The position numbers and the translations under genes were made by a program. A stretch of 64,000 bases of DNA, taken from the NCBI GenBank assembly GCA_017410145.1, contig JAFQRJ010000023.1, positions 1 to 64,000 on the forward strand, written 5' to 3'. Below are positions 1 to 7,552 of this stretch, piece after piece. The DNA comes from Tyzzerella sp. (lineage in GTDB: Bacteria > Bacillota > Clostridia > Lachnospirales > Lachnospiraceae). The notes below the pieces were generated by a model. That model was given only the letters and a program-made list of their open reading frames with translations, did no database searches and was not told the DNA's origin. Within the stretch, counting starts at the first letter, position 1. Every line of letters starts with the position of its first letter.

Positions 1-80
1 AAACAGGCACTTTGCAACAGAAAAGATGCAGTTTTCGCCCATTATAAATACTTTGTTGATTGTTTGTAACTTATAAACTA

Positions 81-118
81 TTTCACAAAATGGCTAAAAT
101 AAAGGCTTTTTTGTGAAA
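81..118. promoter_or_regulatory. Inverted repeat upstream of the glycan operon (candidate operator)
   Basis: Two perfectly complementary 10-bp arms, TTTCACAAAA (81-90) and TTTTGTGAAA (109-118), flank an 18-bp AT-rich centre 32 bases before the first gene. This could be a regulator-binding palindrome or an RNA hairpin in the leader. No convincing -35/-10 pair was found in bases 1-150; TTGATT at about 56 with a poor TATTTC 17 bases later is the best guess. The first 80 bases show no gene. Function is inferred from position only. Confidence 0.35.
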
Positions 119-150
119 AATAAATAAGAAAGTATAGAGAGGAAATAAGA

Positions 151-1158
151 ATGAATTTTGCAATTATCGGTTTTGGTGGTTTAGGGAAATTACATTTTAG
201 ATGTGCAGGGGAGGTAGCAAATAGAGTGAAAGATGTGAAATTGGTTGCTATTTGCGATATAGATGAACAAGCATTTCATACACAAACCAGTACAAATTTA
301 GGAAACGTAGATGACGAATTAGACCTTTCAGAATATCATTTGTATACATGTGTAGATGAGCTTTTGAAAAACGAAAGATTAGATTTTGTGATTACGGCAC
401 TTCCTACATACATTCATGAGGAAATAGCAGTAAAAGTAATGAAACATGGAATCAATGTGTTTTCAGAGAAACCTATGGCACTCACATTGGAACAGGGAGA
501 ACATATGTTACAAGTGGCAAAGGAAAGTCAAGTAAAATTAATGATTGGCCAATGTGTAAGATATTTTCCGGAATATGCAATGTTAAAGAATTTGATAGAC
601 AGCAAAAAATATGGAAAAGTTATCCGTGCAGACTTTATTCGAATTAGTCCGAATATCACCTGGTCATGGCAAGATTGGATGCTGGATGGAGCGAAAAGCG
701 GTGGCGCCGCGCTAGATATGCATGTGCATGACGTGGATTTTATACAATGGGCGTTTGGAGTGCCGAAGGCAGTGACATCTGTGGCTACAAATCACAAGAC
801 AGAGCATGAATCCATTAGTACAGTATATCATTACGATGACATGTTGGTTACAGGAACTGGTGATTGGGGAATGCCGGGATGCTTTCCATTTACACCAGGT
901 TTTACTGTGAGATTTGAAAAAGCAACAGTTGTAATGAGTGCGGCAGGTGTGAAATTGTATCCGGAAGAGGGAGAACCAAGTGATATTGAAGTACAAGTTG
1001 TAAGTGGTTACATAGAGGAAATCGTAGACTTTATCCAATGTATCAGAGAGGATAGGGAAAGCAAGATAAATCCTCCGGAAGCATCTTGTTGTACACTTAA
1101 AATCGCATTGGCAGAGAAGCAGTCAGCTGATACAAATCAGACAGTGTACCTTTCATGA
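151..1158 (+). CDS. Gfo/Idh/MocA family NAD(P)-dependent oxidoreductase
   Basis: This 335-residue cytoplasmic protein has the Gfo/Idh/MocA layout. An N-terminal Rossmann fold begins with the GFGGLG nucleotide loop (residues 7-12), and the family EKP motif follows in the segment FSEKPMAL near residue 106, where the lysine contacts cofactor and substrate. A C-terminal alpha/beta domain carries a DMHVHD segment near residue 190, the usual place of the catalytic histidine and aspartate. Such enzymes oxidise or reduce sugars, inositols or sugar acids with NAD(P). The start follows a GAGAGGAAATA ribosome site. It opens a long same-strand gene run with sugar transport and glycosidase genes, so a sugar-derived substrate is likely. 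The exact substrate cannot be read from the sequence. Confidence 0.85.
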   Translation: MNFAIIGFGGLGKLHFRCAGEVANRVKDVKLVAICDIDEQAFHTQTSTNLGNVDDELDLSEYHLYTCVDELLKNERLDFVITALPTYIHEEIAVKVMKHGINVFSEKPMALTLEQGEHMLQVAKESQVKLMIGQCVRYFPEYAMLKNLIDSKKYGKVIRADFIRISPNITWSWQDWMLDGAKSGGAALDMHVHDVDFIQWAFGVPKAVTSVATNHKTEHESISTVYHYDDMLVTGTGDWGMPGCFPFTPGFTVRFEKATVVMSAAGVKLYPEEGEPSDIEVQVVSGYIEEIVDFIQCIREDRESKINPPEASCCTLKIALAEKQSADTNQTVYLS

Positions 1159-1199
1159 CATGTTGAGAAATGTAATGATAAAAAAGAGGAGGAAAGGTA

Positions 1200-1346
1200 A
1201 TGTTAAGAGTAGGAATTGTCGGTTGCGGTAACATTTATGATTGCGTGGAAAATGATAAAGAGTTTTTTCTGAGTGGTAGAGAGGCTCTGAAGATTCAAAA
1301 ACTTATATGTGAGATATATTATGTTGAAAAAAAACATTTTGAATAA
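1200..1346 (+). pseudogene. Remnant of a second Gfo/Idh/MocA oxidoreductase with an internal deletion
   Basis: A 48-codon frame follows a strong GAGGAAAGG ribosome site. It opens like a Rossmann fold, MLRVGIVGCGNIYD, which is the first strand and glycine loop of a Gfo/Idh/MocA enzyme. The frame then continues into a helix, SGREALKIQKLICEIY, that resembles the final helix of the same family. The roughly 300 residues expected between them are missing. I infer an in-frame internal deletion of an oxidoreductase gene that once sat between the intact oxidoreductase and the TIM-barrel gene. The retained start and ribosome site may still produce a short peptide or couple translation to the next gene, whose start lies inside this frame. 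A functional enzyme is not possible. Confidence 0.65.
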
Positions 1347-2187
1347 AAGACTCGCTTTATACACACCGCCATTCACAACCATTACATCATATATGGAAAT
1401 GGTAGACATTGCTGAGAAATATGGATTTCAAGCCATTGAAACAATCAATGCTTTTGAATTGTCTGTTCCGGATTTAGAGTTTGCGAAGAAACTTCGGCAA
1501 CACGCAGATGAAAAGAATATCACATTTGCTTGTGTATCTGTTGGATTGGATTTGGTCGGAGAGGATAGAGAGGAAGCAATTCAAAAAGTGAAAGGTTATG
1601 CGGATGTGACAAAGATTTTAGGTTCGTCATATTTACATCATACAATTGCGTTTGAGTTTCAAGACCCACAAATCATCAAAGATAACCATGATTTATTCTA
1701 TGAAAGAGGAATTGTTGCTGTTCGTGAAATCTACGATTATGCCGAATCAATTGGAATCCAAGCGCTTTATGAAGAACAAGGATTTTTGTTTAACGGCGTA
1801 AAAGCATTTCAACAATTTATTCAAGATGTGGATAGAAATATTGGTATCGTTGCAGACTTTGGAAACATTATGTTTGTAGATGAGAAGGTAGAAGATTTCA
1901 TGCCACACTTTTCGGATAGGATTATGAATGTTCATGTGAAGGATTATCTAGTCATGGAAGAACAAGAACGGGAGAAGCGTCCGGAAGAATATTTGACCTA
2001 TTACGGAAATTACTTGAAGGAATGTAAGCTTGGAGAAGGGAGTGTTGATTTTCAGAATGCATTTGAACAGTTAAAGAAAATGAATTATCAAGGATATATT
2101 GCTTTGGAATGTTCGCCAATAGGAGAACATCAACAAGAGAATCTTGAGGCAAATATTCAGTATTTAAATAACTGCATAGAAAAATGA
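1321..2187 (+). CDS. Xylose isomerase-like TIM-barrel sugar isomerase/epimerase
   Basis: This 288-residue protein belongs to the AP-endonuclease-2/xylose-isomerase-like TIM-barrel superfamily. Candidate metal ligands appear in order at barrel strand ends: a glutamate in LYEEQG, an aspartate in IVADFGN, a histidine in NVHVKDY and a glutamate in IALECSP. These enzymes bind a divalent metal and isomerise, epimerise or dehydrate sugars and sugar acids in the cytoplasm. The start is uncertain. ATG at 1321 is chosen; a GTG at 1309 is in frame, and neither has a strong ribosome site, possibly because the deletion in the preceding remnant changed the local sequence. It is followed after 17 bases by a lipoprotein gene. 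Pairing with a Gfo/Idh/MocA enzyme is common in pathways that work through keto-sugar intermediates. Confidence 0.75.
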   Translation: MLKKNILNKRLALYTPPFTTITSYMEMVDIAEKYGFQAIETINAFELSVPDLEFAKKLRQHADEKNITFACVSVGLDLVGEDREEAIQKVKGYADVTKILGSSYLHHTIAFEFQDPQIIKDNHDLFYERGIVAVREIYDYAESIGIQALYEEQGFLFNGVKAFQQFIQDVDRNIGIVADFGNIMFVDEKVEDFMPHFSDRIMNVHVKDYLVMEEQEREKRPEEYLTYYGNYLKECKLGEGSVDFQNAFEQLKKMNYQGYIALECSPIGEHQQENLEANIQYLNNCIEK

Positions 2188-2204
2188 AAGGAGATTGATG
2201 AGGA

Positions 2205-3923
2205 ATGAAGAAAATTACAAAAAGCATTTGTCTTGGAATGGCGTGCATCATGTTATTTTTTAGTGTGACAGCATGTGGTGAAAAAACGAAAAACAGAGAA
2301 ATAATCACGTTAGAAGACAATGGTGCACTGATTACCAATCCAAATATGGGTTGGAACTTTGCCTATTATAGTAACACCAAGACACAGTTCAATCAGCATT
2401 TAAGTAAAAATGATTATCTGGATGAATTCCCATGTGATGTTATCTTTATGAGAATTGGCTGGAATTACTGGGAGCCGGAAGAAGGAAAGTATGATTGGGA
2501 ATACTTTGAAAACATCATGAAAGATTGGTGGGCACAAGGAAAGAGAACGGTTCTCGGTTGGGTTGTGACACATCCTGGAGACCAGAATACTCCACTCTGG
2601 GTAAAGGAAGCAGGTGCAGAAGGTAAAACATATTATTGGGACAAAAAGGTACTTGAATTTACATCCAAAGGACCTGTGTATGACGAAGAAATTTACAATC
2701 CTTCGAGTCAGAGATACGCTCCGGAATACTATCTCAGCTATAGTGAATATGACTTAAATGGTAATGGTATTTTAGATAACGGAGAGAAAGATTTGAACGG
2801 TGACGGTTATCTGGATACAACTTATCAAAGCGGTCAAATATATACGGGAAGCACGTCAGAAGCAATTGATTGGGCGCAAAATCTCATTCATGATCCAAAC
2901 TGGAATAATGGGCAAGAAGTTAAATTTGAATTAGGTACAAACGATTACAGAAATTTACGTCCTACTTGGGTAGTAGATTATGATGACAAAATTTTCTTGG
3001 AGAAATTTGAGAATTTCTTAAAGGCTGCGGCAGAAAGATATGATGATGACCCGATGGTTGAAGTAATAGATATATGTTCTTTCGGGGATTGGGGTGAAGG
3101 ACACAGTGCTATGACACGAAGTAGCCATCCGACCTCAGCGACCATGAAAAAACACGTAGACTTGTTCGTAAAGCATTTTAAAAATACGAGTATTGTTATC
3201 AATGATGATGCCATGCAATACGGTGGTGGAGTTCTCGAATACTGTATGGAAAAGAATGTTGGGATTGTAGATTGTAGTGTTTCATGTAATTTCTCATCAC
3301 CAACAGATACCGTAGGAAATACCGGTAATACAGATGTAACCGATATGTTCTGGAAAGACCAACCAATTATGTTGGAAAACCATTTTGGAAATCCTCCGAC
3401 AGAAGCGTTATGGACGAGTGTAAATGAGTGTCATGCATCCTATGCGAGAATCCACTGTGACCCTTCGCGGTATTTACAAACAGAATGGGCGGATATGATT
3501 ACGTTAAGATTAGGATATCGTTTGACTTTTACAGAGGTAACAGTTCCGGAACTGAAGATGGGACAGGAGGCAGAGATTACTTTTAGAGTAAAGAATACAG
3601 GTGCGGCACCTTGTTATAAAGGCGGAAATCCTACGTTCTATATTTTGGATAGTACCGGTAAGATATGTTGCGAAGCAATTAGTGATTTTGATGTAAAAGA
3701 CTTAGAGGTGGCTGATACAGCAGAGGATGCGATTGCTAAGACAGGTACTGCAACCATGAAGTTACCGAAGAAATTTTATGAAAACCAGGATGGCATCTAT
3801 TATTTAGCAGTAGCTGTCACAGTTGATGGTGAGCCTATTTATAATCTACCACTTGACAATGCAGATGAAAATGGAAGAAAGCTGTACAAAATAGGAACTT
3901 TTAAAATAGGAGAGGTGTTTTAA
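2205..3923 (+). CDS. DUF4832-type secreted lipoprotein, glycoside hydrolase-like
   Basis: The 572-residue product starts with a lipoprotein signal peptide ending in the lipobox SVTAC (Cys24), so it should be anchored outside the membrane. The middle looks like a glycosidase-type barrel: NPNMGWNF near the N-terminus and IDICSFGDWGEGH near residue 290 resemble the strand-end motifs of DUF4832/DUF4874 proteins and GH42-like enzymes, with glutamate as a possible catalytic residue. A segment near residues 183-205 carries two consecutive calcium-loop patterns, DLNGNGILD and DLNGDGYLD. The C-terminal 120 residues look like a beta-sandwich (DUF4832-like). It lies directly before two sugar permease genes. 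A role in trimming or holding an extracellular glycan is inferred; no activity is established for the family as far as I know. Confidence 0.7.
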   Translation: MKKITKSICLGMACIMLFFSVTACGEKTKNREIITLEDNGALITNPNMGWNFAYYSNTKTQFNQHLSKNDYLDEFPCDVIFMRIGWNYWEPEEGKYDWEYFENIMKDWWAQGKRTVLGWVVTHPGDQNTPLWVKEAGAEGKTYYWDKKVLEFTSKGPVYDEEIYNPSSQRYAPEYYLSYSEYDLNGNGILDNGEKDLNGDGYLDTTYQSGQIYTGSTSEAIDWAQNLIHDPNWNNGQEVKFELGTNDYRNLRPTWVVDYDDKIFLEKFENFLKAAAERYDDDPMVEVIDICSFGDWGEGHSAMTRSSHPTSATMKKHVDLFVKHFKNTSIVINDDAMQYGGGVLEYCMEKNVGIVDCSVSCNFSSPTDTVGNTGNTDVTDMFWKDQPIMLENHFGNPPTEALWTSVNECHASYARIHCDPSRYLQTEWADMITLRLGYRLTFTEVTVPELKMGQEAEITFRVKNTGAAPCYKGGNPTFYILDSTGKICCEAISDFDVKDLEVADTAEDAIAKTGTATMKLPKKFYENQDGIYYLAVAVTVDGEPIYNLPLDNADENGRKLYKIGTFKIGEVF

Positions 3924-3926
3924 CAT

Positions 3927-4838
3927 ATGAAAAAGAAGAGATTCAATCTAAAAAAATGGTGGCCGTATTATGTGTTATTTCTACCTGCAGCGATTTATTT
4001 GATTATGTTCAACTATGTTCCAATGTCGGGACTTGTGTTGGCATTTAAGGAATATTGGCCAAAATATGGGATGTTTCAAAGTCCGTGGGCTGATCCCTTT
4101 TATAAGAATTTTGCTTACCTCTTTCAAGACAGTTATTTTTGGCAGGTTTTGAAGAATACGGTTGTTATTTCTGTCTTACGTTTCGTTGTGACATTTCCGG
4201 CAACGATTTTGGTGGCGCTGTTGTTTAATGAACTTCGTTCCAAGCGTTATGCCAAATTTGTACAAACCATTATGTTTATTCCTTACTTTGTATCATGGGT
4301 AGTGATTGCCGGTATTGCAAGAAATGTTTTTAGCATAGATGGTCTTGTGAATGGATTTTTAGAGATGCTTGGTATCGATAAGGTTCGCTTTATGACCACA
4401 GAGATTCCATTTCTGGTACTCCTCATTCTAATTGATTTATGGAAAGGATGGGGATACGGAATGATCCTATATCTCGCTTCCATGTCCTCCATTGATTCTG
4501 GATTATATGAAGCTGTGGAAATAGACGGGGGTAATCGTTGGACCAAGATGTGGCACGTAACCTTACCAGGACTCAAATCGATTATTGTAATGCAGATTGT
4601 TTTGTCAATGGCGGGCATCTTAAACGGTGGTTTCGAACAGATTTGGAATATGTATTCTGTACCGGTATATAATGTGGCAGATATATTAGATACATATTTA
4701 TTCCGTATTAGTTTTGGGCAAGAACAAGACCATGCACTTTCTACTGCATTAGGACTTTTTAAATCTGTAATTGGTCTCATACTTGTGCTTGGAACAGATA
4801 AGTTATCTAAGAAAATAAGTGGGGAGGGAGCGTTATGA
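3927..4838 (+). CDS. ABC sugar transporter permease, LplB type
   Basis: This 303-residue inner-membrane protein has the six-helix MalF/LplB permease pattern. The first helix is at about residues 12-32, and the cytoplasmic coupling segment EAVEIDGGNRWTKMWHVTLP near residue 195 is the EAA loop that docks the ATPase. The N-terminal segment YYVLFLPAAIYLIMFNYVPM is characteristic of the LplB/YtcP subgroup of carbohydrate ABC importers, which move complex oligosaccharides. It starts three bases after the lipoprotein gene and overlaps the next permease by four bases. Its partners are the permease at 4,835 and the binding protein at 10,701. No ATP-binding gene lies in the cluster, so a shared MsmK/UgpC-type ATPase elsewhere is expected. 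Confidence 0.9.
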   Translation: MKKKRFNLKKWWPYYVLFLPAAIYLIMFNYVPMSGLVLAFKEYWPKYGMFQSPWADPFYKNFAYLFQDSYFWQVLKNTVVISVLRFVVTFPATILVALLFNELRSKRYAKFVQTIMFIPYFVSWVVIAGIARNVFSIDGLVNGFLEMLGIDKVRFMTTEIPFLVLLILIDLWKGWGYGMILYLASMSSIDSGLYEAVEIDGGNRWTKMWHVTLPGLKSIIVMQIVLSMAGILNGGFEQIWNMYSVPVYNVADILDTYLFRISFGQEQDHALSTALGLFKSVIGLILVLGTDKLSKKISGEGAL

Positions 4839-5716
4839 TGAAAAGAAAGAAAAAATTGAAATCTGCAAATGGCGTGGATATTTGTATCAACATTTTCTTT
4901 GCCATAGTGGTATCCGTATCACTCATACCGATGCTCCATATACTTTCGTTATCTGTGTCAGATGAATATGCTGTTTTAAATAATCCGGGGATGTTATTTC
5001 CAGATTTTGAGCATATAAATCTTATGCCATATGTAGCTGTTTTTAGAAGTACGAGCATATACAGGAGTTTATTTATTTCTTTCTCGATTGTATTGTTGGC
5101 AACATTGATCAATATGATATTTACTATATTTACGGGATTCGTACTTTCCAACAAAGACCTTCCAGGAAGAAATTTAATGATGACGTTTGTGCTTATTATT
5201 ATTCTATTCAGTGGCGGTCTTATTCCGACCTACTTAACAGTTTCTTCGTACGGACTTGTTGATACATATTGGGTATTAGTATTGTTAGGTGCAGTAAACG
5301 GTTACAATATTATTTTTATGAAAAACTTTATCAATGGGATACCAAAGAGCATGACAGAAGCAGCGCAGATGGAGGGCGCAAATGTGTTTCAATTACTTGT
5401 TCATATTATTATTCCATTGTCGAAACCGGTAATTGCAACCTTAAGTCTCTTTTGCGCAGTCGGAAAATGGAATGACTGGTCTACCGCATATATTTACATC
5501 TACAATGCAAAATGGTTAAAACCATTCCAAAATGTATTGCAAGATATTGTTGTAAACCCAGATACATCGAATGCATATGGATTAGACTTATCAGAATATG
5601 GAACAGCGTTTCAAAATGCGCTTATCGTGATATCGCTGATTCCTGTTGTCGTACTCTATTTATTGTCACAGAAATATCTGGTTAAAGGGTTATTCGTAGG
5701 ATCTGTGAAAGAGTAA
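4835..5716 (+). CDS. ABC sugar transporter permease, YtcP/LplC type
   Basis: This 293-residue membrane protein is the second permease of the importer. It has about six predicted helices, and the EAA coupling loop near residue 180 reads EAAQMEGANVFQLLVHIIIP. The ending KYLVKGLFVGSVKE is typical of the YtcP/LplC subgroup. The start overlaps the stop of the first permease in an ATGA arrangement, which indicates translational coupling and paired expression. A second in-frame ATG three bases later is possible. Together with the LplB-like permease it forms the heterodimeric channel for a sugar or oligosaccharide bound by the lipoprotein encoded at 10,701. Confidence 0.9.
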   Translation: MMKRKKKLKSANGVDICINIFFAIVVSVSLIPMLHILSLSVSDEYAVLNNPGMLFPDFEHINLMPYVAVFRSTSIYRSLFISFSIVLLATLINMIFTIFTGFVLSNKDLPGRNLMMTFVLIIILFSGGLIPTYLTVSSYGLVDTYWVLVLLGAVNGYNIIFMKNFINGIPKSMTEAAQMEGANVFQLLVHIIIPLSKPVIATLSLFCAVGKWNDWSTAYIYIYNAKWLKPFQNVLQDIVVNPDTSNAYGLDLSEYGTAFQNALIVISLIPVVVLYLLSQKYLVKGLFVGSVKE

Positions 5717-5751
5717 TGTATGAAAAACCCAAAATAGGAAGGAGATTTGAA

Positions 5752-5886
5752 ATGTTATATCAAAAACCAATAATGGAAATCCTGAAATTTGAAACACAAG
5801 ATGTGATTTGCGCATCAGTAGGTGGTAATCATGACGGTGAGAACCCAGACCCGTACAATAGTTCGAATGCAAGCGGAGTTTGGTAA
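5752..5886 (+). CDS. Small 44-residue peptide with KPxMEI...DVI motif
   Basis: This short frame has an excellent ribosome site, AGGAAGGAG, seven bases upstream, and ends 21 bases before the next gene. The product starts MLYQKPIMEILKF, passes through QDVICAS and then becomes a glycine-, asparagine- and aspartate-rich tail ending SGVW. It has no signal peptide or membrane helix. From memory, short proteins with the N-terminal pattern Y-x-KP-x-ME-[IVL] and a DVI-x-x-S turn followed by a variable tail are common in Lachnospiraceae; their role is unknown to me. An in-frame ATG at 5,716 overlapping the permease stop would add 12 residues (MYEKPKIG...) but lacks a clear ribosome site. The layout, a conserved head and a variable Gly-rich tail with one cysteine, recalls precursor peptides, but no processing enzyme is nearby. 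Confidence 0.6.
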   Translation: MLYQKPIMEILKFETQDVICASVGGNHDGENPDPYNSSNASGVW

Positions 5887-5907
5887 TTAGAAAGGAGAGT
5901 ACAGATT

Positions 5908-7098
5908 ATGAACAAGAAAAAAGTAATGAGCTTAGTAAAGAAACTGACGGCAGGAATGTTGGCTATAGGAATGTTAGTGACAGGAATCGTCGTCGCACCT
6001 AAGCGAGCAGATGCTGTTGATACTGTGGACCTAACAGACAAGGTTATTTATGATGAAACTTACCAGATTGGCACGTATTGGACAAATGGTAAGGTTCCAC
6101 CAGTGAAAGAAGGCTATGTGTTTGGTGGTTGGTTTAAAGATGCTTCAGAGGGAGCAACTGATGTAGAGGAGCTAACGTCTGCAGCAGATGGAACAACAAT
6201 AAAATCTTGCGTGCCGTTGACAACAGCAGATATTGATAGCAATTCAGATGGTAATGTTGATGACGGTGTAACTGCATATGCAAAATTTGTTCCAGCACAG
6301 GTATTAAGTGTAAAGGCGCAGAATGAAGGGAAAGTAACTGCTAGTTATATTACAAACTTTGTTGACGAGCAGGATTCCTTTTATGTTCGTGTGATGTCAT
6401 CCTTGGATTCCATGAATTATCAAAAGGTGGGTTTTGATATCTGGCTTGCGAATGCGGTACAGGTCTTGAAGTATACAGAAGAGAATCAGGAAGACGGGCA
6501 AGCACTTGAAACAAGTAGAATTTACACAGGATTAAAAGAGGGCGAGACAACGAAAACAGCAAATGAAATCTTCGGTGGTGTTTCACAATATTTGAGTGTC
6601 TGGCAACTGACCAAAATTAATTACAAGAGCAATGTAAGCAAGATTATCTATGTGAGACCATATTGGATTACAATGGATGGAACAAAAGTAGAAGGTCTTG
6701 CAAAATATGTACATATTGAAGATGACTATATGGGATATATCAGCGTGCCGGTCAATCTCCTTGGTGGAGAAGCGGTGGCAGCAGGTGCCGTGAATATGAC
6801 ATATGATAATGGTGAAAATGCAGCATTAGAATTGATAGGATTTGAAGCAGGTAGAATCCTTCCAAAAATGAACCATAGCTATATTGATAAAACAATTAAA
6901 ATGATCGGAAATACAGATACAATGGTAGGAACATATAAGGAAGGAGAAACTATTTACGCAAACCTTCGCTTTAAACAGCCTACTGTAAATACGGACTTTA
7001 ATATCACATATGGCCAATTCTGTGATTGGTCTGAAACTATCGTAGATGTAAAGAAAGCATGGGATACAGAATATGTTCAAGAAACTACTAGCGAATAA
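5908..7098 (+). CDS. Secreted protein with InlB B-repeat-like domain
   Basis: The 396-residue product has a signal peptide (lysine-rich start, hydrophobic stretch at residues 12-29, likely cleavage after RADA). A beta-grasp InlB B-repeat (Listeria-Bacteroides repeat) follows at about residues 45-130, recognised by KVPPVKEGYVFGGWF and the closing AYAKFVP. The remaining 260 residues look all-beta and are not recognised. No anchor, lipobox or catalytic motif is visible, so it may be released or held by a partner. A ribosome site (AAAGGAGAG) precedes the ATG. The end overlaps the next gene by 26 bases. It sits just after the small peptide gene and before the membrane protein with the acidic tail, and may work with them at the cell surface. 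Confidence 0.7.
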   Translation: MNKKKVMSLVKKLTAGMLAIGMLVTGIVVAPKRADAVDTVDLTDKVIYDETYQIGTYWTNGKVPPVKEGYVFGGWFKDASEGATDVEELTSAADGTTIKSCVPLTTADIDSNSDGNVDDGVTAYAKFVPAQVLSVKAQNEGKVTASYITNFVDEQDSFYVRVMSSLDSMNYQKVGFDIWLANAVQVLKYTEENQEDGQALETSRIYTGLKEGETTKTANEIFGGVSQYLSVWQLTKINYKSNVSKIIYVRPYWITMDGTKVEGLAKYVHIEDDYMGYISVPVNLLGGEAVAAGAVNMTYDNGENAALELIGFEAGRILPKMNHSYIDKTIKMIGNTDTMVGTYKEGETIYANLRFKQPTVNTDFNITYGQFCDWSETIVDVKKAWDTEYVQETTSE

Positions 7099-7522
7099 AA
7101 AAATAATGATTGTAGTAATTGCATTGCTCTTGGCTCTGAGCGTAGGCATTATCATTCTTGTCACATCAGATTCTAAGGAGACAGGTGGTAAGGATACAGA
7201 TATCAAGATGGAGCAGGGTAAAGAGGATGCAGATTCTCAAGATGAGAAAGAAAATGAAGATTCTGGTCTAGAAATTTTAGAACCGGATGAAGTCACAACA
7301 GAGGATTCCTCTGATGCATCCGGTTCATGGGGTGATACGTCAGTGTCTAATACTCAGACGAGTAATACAGATGTTACAGATAAGTCAGATAATACAGATA
7401 AGACTGGCGACCAAAATGCAAATAACAACCCAAATGAAGCAGACAAGGAAGACGATGGTGAGGCGCCGGAGAAAGACGAAGACATCTTGGATGATGATAT
7501 CACTTGGGGAAACATTTATTAG
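7073..7522 (+). CDS. Single-pass membrane protein with acidic low-complexity tail
   Basis: This 149-residue protein has a short lysine-rich N-terminus, one hydrophobic helix at about residues 11-30 (IMIVVIALLLALSVGIIILV) and an external tail very rich in Asp, Glu, Asn, Thr and Ser, ending DDDITWGNIY. The tail has no recognisable fold and probably spans the cell wall as a disordered stalk or binds cations. The gene begins inside the 3' end of the InlB-repeat gene (26-base overlap), and the start lacks a strong ribosome site, so translational coupling is likely. It is plausibly a membrane partner for the preceding secreted protein, but this is inferred only from the overlap. It is not a recognised family. 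Confidence 0.6.
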   Translation: MFKKLLANKKIMIVVIALLLALSVGIIILVTSDSKETGGKDTDIKMEQGKEDADSQDEKENEDSGLEILEPDEVTTEDSSDASGSWGDTSVSNTQTSNTDVTDKSDNTDKTGDQNANNNPNEADKEDDGEAPEKDEDILDDDITWGNIY

Positions 7523-7552
7523 AAACCTGTGAAATTAAAGGAGGAAATAATA

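Noticed and set aside
4283..4780. 165-codon - strand open frame opposite the first permease gene
   Set aside because: It is antisense to a clear permease with family motifs, has no ribosome site and no recognisable protein features.
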